Part shown: positions 1 to 5,758 of the stretch, in pieces
Layout of the letters: each line of letters opens with the position of its first letter
How positions within the stretch are numbered: the first letter of the stretch is position 1
NCBI GenBank assembly: GCA_017557475.1
Contig: JAFYYO010000409.1
Span: forward strand, 1 to 7,320
Reading direction: 5' to 3'
DNA: 7,320 nt
DNA from: Bacteroidaceae bacterium
GTDB taxonomy: Bacteria > Bacteroidota > Bacteroidia > Bacteroidales > Bacteroidaceae
Program-made: the position numbers and the translations under genes
The notes under the pieces: model-generated
Told to the model about the DNA's origin: nothing
The model's input: the letters and a program-made list of their open reading frames with translations, nothing else
Database searches by the model: none

Positions 1-327
1 AGAGCGGCTTATTTGCTCTCGCCACTCTGGCAGGAAGTCGTCGGAGACAGGCTTGTCGCTGCTCTTACCTTTATATATAGGAAAGGAGAAATGTAGGTCG
101 GGATGTGTCCAGAGCGAGGACATCTGGCAGTCAGAGCAGGTGCCACAAGCACCTTCTTCTGTCGAGTGCTGGCAGATGAGCATCTGTGCGAAGGCAAGCG
201 CCAAAGGTAGTTTGCCTGCACCTTTCGGTCCGCAAAACATGATGGCATGAGGCAACTTGTTCTCTTTAAGGAGTCGAGCAAGATGTTGCTTCACCTCTTC
301 CTGTCCTATGATGTCGCTGAACGTCAT
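1..327 (-). CDS. holB: DNA polymerase III delta' subunit, N-terminal part (runs off left edge)
   Basis: This is the first 109 codons of the clamp-loader delta' subunit, a AAA+-fold protein that helps load the sliding clamp at the replication fork. The start is the ATG at 325-327; the protein opens MTFSDIIGQEEVKQHLARLL, typical of clamp-loader ATPases (DIIGQ). A P-loop-like GPKGAGKL lies at residues 33-40, and a zinc-module pattern CX8CX2CX2C at C52, C61, C64 and C67, the spacing known for delta'. The P-loop lysine is followed by Leu rather than Thr/Ser; delta' proteins are known to have degenerate, non-hydrolysing P-loops, so this fits the family and argues against DnaX (gamma/tau). The reading frame is open to position 1, so the C-terminal two thirds lie outside. 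It is divergent from ugd and probably uses the TATCTTTG element about 45 bp upstream. The identification is firm. Confidence 0.93.
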   Translation of the reverse strand, partial: MTFSDIIGQEEVKQHLARLLKENKLPHAIMFCGPKGAGKLPLALAFAQMLICQHSTEEGACGTCSDCQMSSLWTHPDLHFSFPIYKGKSSDKPVSDDFLPEWREQISRS

Positions 328-371
328 TTACTTTATTGACCAACGAGCATTGCTCAGTTGCTATTTGTTTG

Positions 372-379
372 CAAAGATA
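372..379 (-). promoter_or_regulatory. Predicted -7 element of the holB promoter
   Basis: On the minus strand this reads TATCTTTG, an exact match to the Bacteroidetes -7 consensus TAnnTTTG. It lies 44 bp upstream of the holB ATG, which would leave a short leader of about 40 nt. No TTTG element is seen at the usual 19-21 bp further upstream, so the -33 part is missing or weak. Inferred from consensus only. Confidence 0.5.
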
Positions 380-388
380 CAAAGAATT

Positions 389-431
389 TTTGGATTAAAG
401 ATGAGAGATTAGGGATTATTTAGTACCTTTG
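389..431 (+). promoter_or_regulatory. Predicted ugd promoter with an over-long, heptad-repeat spacer
   Basis: TACCTTTG at 424-431 matches the Bacteroidetes -7 consensus TAnnTTTG and lies 25 bp before the ugd ATG, giving a leader of about 20 nt. The nearest upstream TTTG (389-392) is 31 bp away, against a usual spacing of about 19-21 bp. The intervening 393-420 is made of four imperfect 7-bp units (GATTAAA, GATGAGA, GATTAGG, GATTATT). The -7 call is reasonable; pairing it with TTTG at 389 is doubtful. Confidence 0.5.
393..420 (+). repeat. Four imperfect 7-bp tandem units in the ugd promoter
   Basis: Units at 393, 400, 407 and 414 read GATTAAA, GATGAGA, GATTAGG and GATTATT. Three share GATTA and the fourth differs by one base in it. 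They lie immediately after TTTG and end 3 bp before the -7 element. They could be a low-complexity accident, an operator with 7-bp phasing, or the remnant of a slippage-prone repeat. Confidence 0.45.
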
Positions 432-456
432 CACTGAAAAAGAAACATTCAATCGT

Positions 457-1800
457 ATGAGAGACTTCAGTGAATTGAAAATCGCAGTTGCGGGCACGGG
501 TTATGTAGGCCTGTCTATTGCTACCCTGCTAAGCCAGCATCATGAGGTGACAGCTGTGGATGTCATTCCCGAGAAGGTGGAGAAGATTAACAACAGAATA
601 TCGCCTATTCAGGATGAATACATTGAGAAGTATCTGGCAGAGAAGGACCTTCGGCTGAAAGCAACGCTCGACAGCGCCTCGGCTTACAAGGATGCCGACT
701 TCGTGGTCATCGCTGCGCCAACCAACTACGACCCCGTCAAGAACTTCTTCGACACGCATCACATCGAGGATGTCATCAACTTGGTCATCAGCGTCAACCC
801 CGATGCCGTGATGGTCATCAAGAGTACCATCCCCGTTGGTTATTGCAGAAGCCTTTATGCGAAATATGCCCTGAAGTTCCTCTACAAGCCCGAGTTGAAG
901 GGCAAGAAGTTCAACCTGCTCTTCTCGCCTGAGTTCCTTCGCGAGAGCAAAGCGCTCTACGACAACCTCTATCCTTCCCGCATCATCGTCGGATATCCCA
1001 AAGTCATCGAGATAAACGACAGTAATTTCACTGAGGAGAATGCTGCCATCACAGCTATCGGCAATCCCGATGCCAAAGCAAATGCAGAAACTTTCGCCAA
1101 GCTCCTGCAGGAAGGCGCAGAGAAGGAGAACATCGACACGCTCTTTATGGGCATGAAGGAGGCAGAGGCAGTCAAGTTGTTTGCCAACACATACTTGGCT
1201 CTGCGCGTCAGCTACTTTAATGAACTCGACACTTATGCAGAGGTGAAGGGTCTCGACCCGAAGGCTATCATCCGAGGCGTCGGACTTGATCCCCGCATTG
1301 GAACGCACTACAACAATCCTTCCTTTGGTTATGGAGGCTATTGCTTGCCGAAAGACACGAAGCAGTTGCTCGCCAACTATCAGGATGTGCCGCAGCAGAT
1401 GATGACGGCCATCGTGGAGAGCAACCGAACCAGAAAGGACTATATTGCCGATGCTGTGCTTCGTATGGCTGGCTATTACAGCGAGAACGCGCAATGGAAC
1501 AGCGAGAGCGAGCAGCATTGTGTGATTGGCGTCTTCCGTCTGACTATGAAGTCCGGCAGCGACAACTTCCGTCAGTCAGCCATCCAGGGCATCATGAAGC
1601 GCATCAAAGCAAAGGGAGCCGAAGTCATCATCTACGAACCGACGCTTCAGGACGGCGAGAGCTTCTTCGGTTCTCGTGTGGTAAACGACCTGGAGACCTT
1701 CAAGAAACAATCGCAAGCAATAGTGGCAAACCGCTATGAGAACTGCCTCGACGATGTCCGTGAAAAGGTCTATACGCGCGACATTTTTGGCTGCGACTAA
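457..1800 (+). CDS. ugd: UDP-glucose 6-dehydrogenase
   Basis: Cytoplasmic enzyme oxidising UDP-glucose to UDP-glucuronate with two NAD+, a precursor for capsule and other surface glycans. An N-terminal Rossmann fold shows GTGYVG at residues 13-18. SPEFLRE is at 157-163; the catalytic-site lysine and asparagine are in AEAVKLFAN (K240, N244); the thioester-forming cysteine is C296 in GGYCLPKD. The C-terminal UDP-binding domain has [11 protein letters not shown] and ends with KVYTRDIFG, very like the E. coli enzyme. At 447 residues it is longer than the E. coli form (about 388); the extra length appears to sit mainly around residues 181-207 and 337-353, judged against a remembered sequence, not an alignment. 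The ATG at 457 leaves a short A-rich leader with no Shine-Dalgarno, normal for the phylum. No polysaccharide genes adjoin it, so it looks like a single-gene unit, divergent from holB and convergent with cotH. Confidence 0.96.
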   Translation: MRDFSELKIAVAGTGYVGLSIATLLSQHHEVTAVDVIPEKVEKINNRISPIQDEYIEKYLAEKDLRLKATLDSASAYKDADFVVIAAPTNYDPVKNFFDTHHIEDVINLVISVNPDAVMVIKSTIPVGYCRSLYAKYALKFLYKPELKGKKFNLLFSPEFLRESKALYDNLYPSRIIVGYPKVIEINDSNFTEENAAITAIGNPDAKANAETFAKLLQEGAEKENIDTLFMGMKEAEAVKLFANTYLALRVSYFNELDTYAEVKGLDPKAIIRGVGLDPRIGTHYNNPSFGYGGYCLPKDTKQLLANYQDVPQQMMTAIVESNRTRKDYIADAVLRMAGYYSENAQWNSESEQHCVIGVFRLTMKSGSDNFRQSAIQGIMKRIKAKGAEVIIYEPTLQDGESFFGSRVVNDLETFKKQSQAIVANRYENCLDDVREKVYTRDIFGCD

Positions 1801-1825
1801 GCACAAGACATACCTATATGAAAAA

Positions 1826-1923
1826 CTAGGCACGCCTAATTTGCGAATTAGACGTGCCTAATTTGCGAATTAGACGTGCCTAGTTTGCGAATTAGCCACG
1901 CCTAGTTGGCCAACTAGACGTGC
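1826..1923. repeat. Left block of the array: CTAAT/CTAGT palindromes
   Basis: This block holds four full units plus the right end of the preceding one. The dyad arms are CTAATT/AATTAG in the units at 1836 and 1858, CTAGTT/AATTAG at 1880, and CTAGTT/AACTAG at 1902. The linkers are GCACGC, ACGTGC, ACGTGC, CCACGC and ACGTGC. Where the linkers flanking a unit are of opposite orientation (units at 1836 and 1902), the dyad extends to about 26-28 bp (1830-1857 and 1897-1922) with few mismatches, giving strong potential hairpins or cruciforms. Confidence 0.88.
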
Positions 1924-1940
1924 CTAGTTTGAAAACACTC

Positions 1941-2028
1941 CACGTTATGTTGCCAATCATTACACGTTATGTTGGGCTACGACACACGTTATGTTTGCCA
2001 ACATTACACGTTATGTTTTGCGATAACA
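1941..2028. repeat. Right block of the array: CACGTTATGTT every 22 bp
   Basis: Four exact copies of CACGTTATGTT start at 1941, 1963, 1985 and 2007. Each is followed by 11 variable bases, two of which still resemble the left block core (TGCCAATCATTA, TGCCAACATTA). The CACG lies in the same 22-bp register as in the left block, so both blocks are one array whose sequence has diverged. A partial dyad AACAT/ATGTT is centred on the CACG at 2000-2017. Confidence 0.88.
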
Positions 2029-2035
2029 CTAGTGG

Positions 2036-4021
2036 CTATTTCACGAGCACCTTAAAGCTCTGCCCTAAAAGGCTGATGATGTGGATGCCTGGACTGAGCC
2101 TCGGCCCTTCTTCTCCGCAGATACCAGTCGCTTCGAGGCTGCCTTGAGTGGAGAAGACATTGTAGGGCGTGCCTCCTGGAATGCCGGCTATAAAGACGCG
2201 TTGATTCCAGATGTGTATCTCCGGTTTAGGCCCTGCGTCGGTCTTCTCTGCGATGCTTGTCACGAATTCCTCTTCGTTGTACTTCAATTTGTTGTCCATC
2301 CAGACCATGCGTCGCGCTATGTAATCCTTAACGTTCTGTACCTCGGCCTCGTAGCTGCCCCATAGTTTCGGGTTCTGATGCACCTTCTTGTTCATGATGG
2401 GCCAGCGGATGAAGTTGAGCCTCTGCGACTCCATCAGCTCGTTCGACACGCTATCGACGTAGTTTTGCAGTCCTTCTGTATTGATGCCATTGAAGAATCT
2501 GGCGTTGCCCCACATTTCTTGAACGTCGGCTACAGAGCCTGCGTCGGTCACCATGATGCGGTCCACGATGCTCTTGAAACTGCATGCCGACGAGCCTTTG
2601 GTGCGATAGATGTAGTCCGTCTGATTGCAGATGGGGTAGGTACGGTTGTCGTTCTCGAAAGCGAGGTCAAAGTCCCAGACCGGTTCAACGAAGAACTGCG
2701 TGTCGTAACGGTCTTTGAACATGTAGGTGCTCCAGTAGGTATCGGTGTTGCCAGACAGTTCCCCTACAAGGAAATGCCTATGAAAACTGGGCAGATTGAG
2801 GTACTGCCGATAACCCAACTCAGGGTCTTTCCAGTTGCTTTTGTAGAGAGAATTCTCGAAGGAATTGTAGTACTGCTTGATGTAATTGAACTGTACCGTC
2901 AGGATATCCTCTTCGTCGGGGTACTTGATGGTAACAGGAGTGGAGCGCGACGAAGTGAAGTTCTTCGGCTCCTTCGAGGCGTAGGCGTCAATCTCGATAA
3001 GGTAGCCGCCAGTCAGTTCGTCGCCTTCCGTACAAGTACTATCCATTTCCGTGACGTTGACACGATTATAGCGGACCTCGATAGCGTCGCATAACTGGTA
3101 GCAACCCTTGTATTCGCCGTTCATGAAGACATCGACAGGCCGACAATATGGCGTGAAGCCGATGCCCATGCGACGGCTTATCTCGAAGGCCAAGCAGTTG
3201 CGCAGCAGCGTCTTGTCGCCGTAGTTGTTGATGAGTGTCCACTTCTTGGCTTTGGCAGGGGCGTCGAGAGGGCGTCGTTTCTCGCTGAACTTGATGCGAT
3301 AAGGCTTCTTCGGGTGCGTCATCGAGTTGTTGCCTCGCAGTCGTGATGTGCCGTCCTGCTCGAAGATGGTCTTGCCCTCGTTCGAGATGATGCTGATGTT
3401 CGACGCCAGCTCATTCACTTTATCGACAGGGTCGGAGCCAGAAAGCGTGTGTATAACGACCGTCGGCAGGTTCGTCACCTGGTAGAACTGTTGGTCGCTG
3501 CCTTCTGCATAGTAGCCCCAGAACTCCAGCTCTGCCATTGTGCTTCGAGTGCCTTCGATGCCCTTGTAGCGCACATATCGGAAGGCTCGCGACACGTTTA
3601 CATCGGCATAAGTAAGCTCCTCGGAAGGCGCCGCATCCTTTATCATGAAGAGGGGCAGGGCATCTGAGAAGTCAGGTTGGTTAGCTCCTTCGAAGAGACC
3701 GAGCAGCGTGCGCTCAGGACCATTGCTGCGAGTACTTGCGGCAAAGCCTACCTGCGTGATGATATAAGTTTGGCCTAGGTCGAGCCCAGCCCAGCCTCCA
3801 GAAGTTGTGGACGCTGCGAAGTAGGTCGACAAGTCTCCGTCGAATGCCCAATCACGAATGTTGACCGTCGTGGAACTCTTGCCCTTGTCGTAGTCGTAAC
3901 CCTTGGGCGAGCCTATGACAGTGCCTGTCAACTTGTGGCCTAAGGGAAAGGCCGGCAAGCTGATGAGAAGGAGAAGAAGGAGGAAAAGATGTCCTCTGTT
4001 AGTAGCTAATCTCTTGCGCAT
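2036..4021 (-). CDS. Secreted CotH-family protein with discoidin-like domain and T9SS-like C-terminal tail
   Basis: This 661-residue protein begins with a signal peptide (RKR, then seven leucines within residues 10-22) and has no lipobox Cys. Residues about 31-170 look like an F5/8 type C (discoidin/CBM32) domain (DGDLSTYFAA, WAGLDLGQ, FRYVRYKGIEG, ELEFWGYY). Residues about 185-580 match the CotH fold: RLRGNNS and KKPYRIKF (227-245), KKWTLINNYGDKTLLRN (259-275), then GNTD (D427) and WDFD (D450, D452), the positions that in Bacillus CotH kinase supply the catalytic and metal-binding aspartates. The last 60 or so residues end in GIHIISLLGQSFKVLVK, like the Por secretion tail. CotH proteins are atypical protein kinases in spore coats; in Bacteroidales the substrate is unknown, so kinase activity here is inference. 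The start overlaps the GH43 gene by 23 bp with no Shine-Dalgarno, suggesting translational coupling. Confidence 0.87.
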   Translation of the reverse strand: MRKRLATNRGHLFLLLLLLISLPAFPLGHKLTGTVIGSPKGYDYDKGKSSTTVNIRDWAFDGDLSTYFAASTTSGGWAGLDLGQTYIITQVGFAASTRSNGPERTLLGLFEGANQPDFSDALPLFMIKDAAPSEELTYADVNVSRAFRYVRYKGIEGTRSTMAELEFWGYYAEGSDQQFYQVTNLPTVVIHTLSGSDPVDKVNELASNISIISNEGKTIFEQDGTSRLRGNNSMTHPKKPYRIKFSEKRRPLDAPAKAKKWTLINNYGDKTLLRNCLAFEISRRMGIGFTPYCRPVDVFMNGEYKGCYQLCDAIEVRYNRVNVTEMDSTCTEGDELTGGYLIEIDAYASKEPKNFTSSRSTPVTIKYPDEEDILTVQFNYIKQYYNSFENSLYKSNWKDPELGYRQYLNLPSFHRHFLVGELSGNTDTYWSTYMFKDRYDTQFFVEPVWDFDLAFENDNRTYPICNQTDYIYRTKGSSACSFKSIVDRIMVTDAGSVADVQEMWGNARFFNGINTEGLQNYVDSVSNELMESQRLNFIRWPIMNKKVHQNPKLWGSYEAEVQNVKDYIARRMVWMDNKLKYNEEEFVTSIAEKTDAGPKPEIHIWNQRVFIAGIPGGTPYNVFSTQGSLEATGICGEEGPRLSPGIHIISLLGQSFKVLVK

Positions 4022-5108
4022 CGGTGGTCGGACCGTTAACCGTCAGGATTCCTTCCTCGTCGATGTTGAGTTTGTCCATCAGGACGACGCGTTCGCCAGG
4101 ATTGTCAATCATGCGACCATGGTAGACGCAATAGCGATTGCCATCAGGCATCGTGAGCACCATGTTGTGTCCTGTACCCATCACCTTGCCGCCTTGGCTC
4201 ACGTTTTCCTGCAAGACGGGATTGTTCTCAGCCTTCGTGAAGGGACCAAGAGGATTGTCGGCTGTGGCATAACCTACTGCATAGTACTGTCCTCCATAGT
4301 GGTTCGCGCTATACATTATATAATATGTGTCGCCTTCGCGGAACAGGAAACTGCCTTCCGTCCAACGGCGATTCACCTCTCCATGCGTGGCGCTTCGGCT
4401 TTCCCATTCGCTTTGCTTGTCTGCAAGAGCAGTAGGCGGGCAAAGCAGCAACACAGGTTCTCCGATGACGCCGCTGAAGTCGGGCTTCAACTCGACGCCA
4501 TACACCCAGCTTTCCTCTATTTCCTGGAAACTGCCGGCCTTGCGCAAACTGTCCGCAATCTCACTTTCTACCGCATGTTTATAGCAGCAACGACTGAAAT
4601 AGAGATAGCATTTGCCGTTCTCATCATCGAAATAAACGTTGGCATCAATAATGGGATATTCGGGGTTGAAGATAGGTCTGTCAAACAGGTCAACGAATGG
4701 TCCTGCTGGAGAATCGCTGACGGCAACGCCAATCTTGAAGTTCTCGCCCTCGTTCGTGGGGTTCTCCCTGTAGTTGGAACTAAAGAAGAGGTAGTACTTG
4801 CCATTGCGTTCATAAACCTCTGGAGCCCAGAAGCAGTCGAGATTCCACTGCGTAGAGTCGCCGCCTTTATACACTTGGCCGCACGAGTCCCACTGCACGA
4901 GGTCGTCACTCACGAAGGCTTCGAAGCCATCGCCAAGCGATGTGCCGTACATGTAATAACGTCCATCGCTGGCATGCAGCAGGAAGGGATCGCCGAACTT
5001 CAAGGGAATGGGGTTCGTCACGGTGCTTGTCTTTGTCTCAGTCTCCTTGCTCGTATTGCAAGCGAGGAAGCATAGGCACATGAGTGCCACGAATAGTTTA
5101 GAGTTCAT
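3999..5108 (-). CDS. Glycoside hydrolase family 43 lipoprotein
   Basis: A 369-residue five-bladed beta-propeller glycosidase; the family removes arabinofuranosyl or xylosyl residues from plant or other glycans with inversion. The N-terminus MNSKLFVALMCLCFLAC is a lipoprotein signal with the probable lipidated Cys at 17 (FLAC), followed by a polar linker, so it is probably membrane anchored. The canonical catalytic triad is visible: general base D40 in FGDPF, the pKa-tuning D155 in PIIDANVYF, and general acid E251 in RRWTEGSFLF. H314 in GTGHN and H330 in VYHG fit the family's conserved metal or substrate region. FWAPEVYERNGKYYLFFS (93-110) is the usual second-blade signature. There is no extra carbohydrate-binding domain. 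It starts 21 bp downstream of the carbonic anhydrase stop and overlaps cotH at its end. Exact substrate (arabinan, xylan, host glycan) cannot be read from the sequence. Confidence 0.93.
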   Translation of the reverse strand: MNSKLFVALMCLCFLACNTSKETETKTSTVTNPIPLKFGDPFLLHASDGRYYMYGTSLGDGFEAFVSDDLVQWDSCGQVYKGGDSTQWNLDCFWAPEVYERNGKYYLFFSSNYRENPTNEGENFKIGVAVSDSPAGPFVDLFDRPIFNPEYPIIDANVYFDDENGKCYLYFSRCCYKHAVESEIADSLRKAGSFQEIEESWVYGVELKPDFSGVIGEPVLLLCPPTALADKQSEWESRSATHGEVNRRWTEGSFLFREGDTYYIMYSANHYGGQYYAVGYATADNPLGPFTKAENNPVLQENVSQGGKVMGTGHNMVLTMPDGNRYCVYHGRMIDNPGERVVLMDKLNIDEEGILTVNGPTTDAQEISY

Positions 5109-5126
5109 AGATAAGAGTTTAGAGTT
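5095..5126 (-). repeat. Direct repeat AACTCTAAACT across the GH43 start codon
   Basis: On the minus strand AACTCTAAACT occurs twice, 21 bp apart (5116-5126 and 5095-5105). The first copy is in the gap after the carbonic anhydrase stop; the second directly follows the GH43 ATG and encodes the first residues after Met. It may be a tandem duplication or a translational control site. It is short, so significance is limited. Confidence 0.6.
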
Positions 5127-5129
5127 ATC

Positions 5130-5708
5130 CTAAAGTGAATGATAGTCTTCGCTGGTTGTTACTATTTGTGTGTTCTTCGGGTCGCTGTCGGCTTCGCGGA
5201 ACCAGTCGCTGTATTCGATATAGTGTCGAGCGTAGGTTTTGTTCAGGGCTTGAGCCTGTTCGGGATCAACCTTCTTGATGAACTTAGCAGGCACTCCGCC
5301 CCAAAGTTCGCCATCGCCTATCTGGGTATTGCTCAAGACGAGGGCTCCTGCAGCCACAATCGCGCCCTTACCAACTACGGCATGATCGAGTACAGTTGCA
5401 CCCATGCCGACCAACGCGCCGTCCTTAACTTCGCATCCATGCAGGGTGACGCAGTGCCCGATAGTAACGTCGTCGCCAAGGATGCAAGGCGCTTTGCCGT
5501 TGAGCGTATGGATGCAAGAGTTGTCTTGAATGTTCGTGCGATTGCCTATCTTGACGAAATGAACGTCTCCTCGCACGACGGCATTGAACCAGACGGTGCA
5601 GTCGTCGCCCATCTCTACGTCGCCCACTATCACAGCACCCTCGCTAAAGTAGCAATGTTTGCCAAATCGGGGAGCAGGCATCCCCTTGAGTGTCTTAATT
5701 ATAGCCAT
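5130..5708 (-). CDS. Gamma-class carbonic anhydrase / hexapeptide-repeat family protein
   Basis: A 192-residue left-handed beta-helix protein of the gamma carbonic anhydrase family (YrdA/PaaY-like). Hexapeptide turns run through residues about 20-135 (VIVGDVEMGDDC, CILGDDVTIGHC, IVAAGALVLSN). The three zinc-ligand histidines expected for the family are present: H67 in NIQDNSCIH, and H85 and H90 in IGHCVTLHG. Conserved R46 and D48 (VVRGD) and Q61/D62 are also present. The C-terminal helix follows GGVPAKFIKKV, as in this family. A cytoplasmic zinc trimer is expected; many such homologues lack measurable CO2 hydration activity, and the acidic loop of the Methanosarcina Cam enzyme appears absent, so the true reaction is open. 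The start is the ATG at 5706-5708. It lies 50 bp after the aminopeptidase stop, across a palindromic repeat, and 21 bp before GH43. Confidence 0.92.
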   Translation of the reverse strand: MAIIKTLKGMPAPRFGKHCYFSEGAVIVGDVEMGDDCTVWFNAVVRGDVHFVKIGNRTNIQDNSCIHTLNGKAPCILGDDVTIGHCVTLHGCEVKDGALVGMGATVLDHAVVGKGAIVAAGALVLSNTQIGDGELWGGVPAKFIKKVDPEQAQALNKTYARHYIEYSDWFREADSDPKNTQIVTTSEDYHSL

Positions 5709-5710
5709 AA

Positions 5711-5747
5711 GAAAGACCCCTCCTAACCTCCCCTTAAGGGGAGGAAC
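5711..5747 (+). repeat. GC-rich dispersed-type repeat, copy 1, with an 18-bp perfect palindrome
   Basis: The segment runs GAAAGACCCCTCCTAA, then the perfect palindrome CCTCCCCTTAAGGGGAGG (5727-5744), then AAC, followed by TTGGGGTGGG. It lies between the aminopeptidase stop and the carbonic anhydrase start. Sequences of this CCCCTTAAGGGG type are, from general knowledge, dispersed in many Bacteroidetes genomes. On the minus transcript the hairpin is not followed by a clean U-tract, so it is not a textbook terminator, though it could attenuate or stabilise mRNA. Confidence 0.8.
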
Positions 5748-5758
5748 TTGGGGTGGGA

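Larger units (their letters stand above)
1814..2033. repeat. 22-bp-period array of about ten diverged palindromic units
   Basis: Ten consecutive 22-bp units start at 1814, 1836, 1858, 1880, 1902, 1924, 1946, 1968, 1990 and 2012 without a slip. Each is a 16-bp dyad plus a 6-bp linker. Units 2 and 3 read CTAATTTGCGAATTAG then ACGTGC; unit 5 is a perfect palindrome CTAGTTGGCCAACTAG (1902-1917) then ACGTGC; unit 9 is TATGTTTGCCAACATT then ACACGT. The first and last units are the most degenerate. The linker carries CACG or its reverse complement CGTG at fixed phase (1831, 1853, 1875, 1897, 1919, 1941, 1963, 1985, 2007). The array begins 13 bp after the ugd stop and ends 2 bp before the cotH stop, so it fills the convergent gap. 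Hairpins could act as a bidirectional terminator or 3' mRNA stabiliser, but no U-tract follows them; an array of protein-binding sites is equally possible. The structure is seen directly; the function is unknown. Confidence 0.9.

Noticed and set aside
9..281. A 90-codon minus-strand open frame at the left edge
   Set aside because: It is out of frame with holB, which has the correct zinc-module spacing and P-loop in the same stretch.
529..1518. A 329-codon open frame antisense to ugd
   Set aside because: It is fully antisense to a clear Ugd with all catalytic motifs, its translation shows no recognisable domain, and long shadow frames are common opposite biased codon usage.
1941..2028. A mini-CRISPR (11-bp repeat, 11-bp spacer)
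   Set aside because: Repeat and spacer are far too short, the spacers still resemble the left-block core, and there is no leader or cas gene.
1814..2033. A plasmid-type replication origin with iterons
   Set aside because: The 22-bp spacing is iteron-like, but there is no rep gene, no clear DnaA box and the neighbours are chromosomal housekeeping genes. It remains only one of several possible readings.
1920..2147. A 75-codon plus-strand open frame running through the repeat array
   Set aside because: It is made of repeat-derived codons and antisense cotH sequence, with no start signal or domain.
3903..5075. A 390-codon plus-strand open frame opposite GH43 and the start of cotH
   Set aside because: It spans two well-supported minus-strand genes and has no recognisable motifs, so it is a shadow frame.
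5727..5744. A standard rho-independent terminator for pepP
   Set aside because: The stem is strong, but in the direction of transcription it is followed by TTAGGAGGGG rather than a U-tract, and the sequence belongs to a repeat with a second inverted copy.
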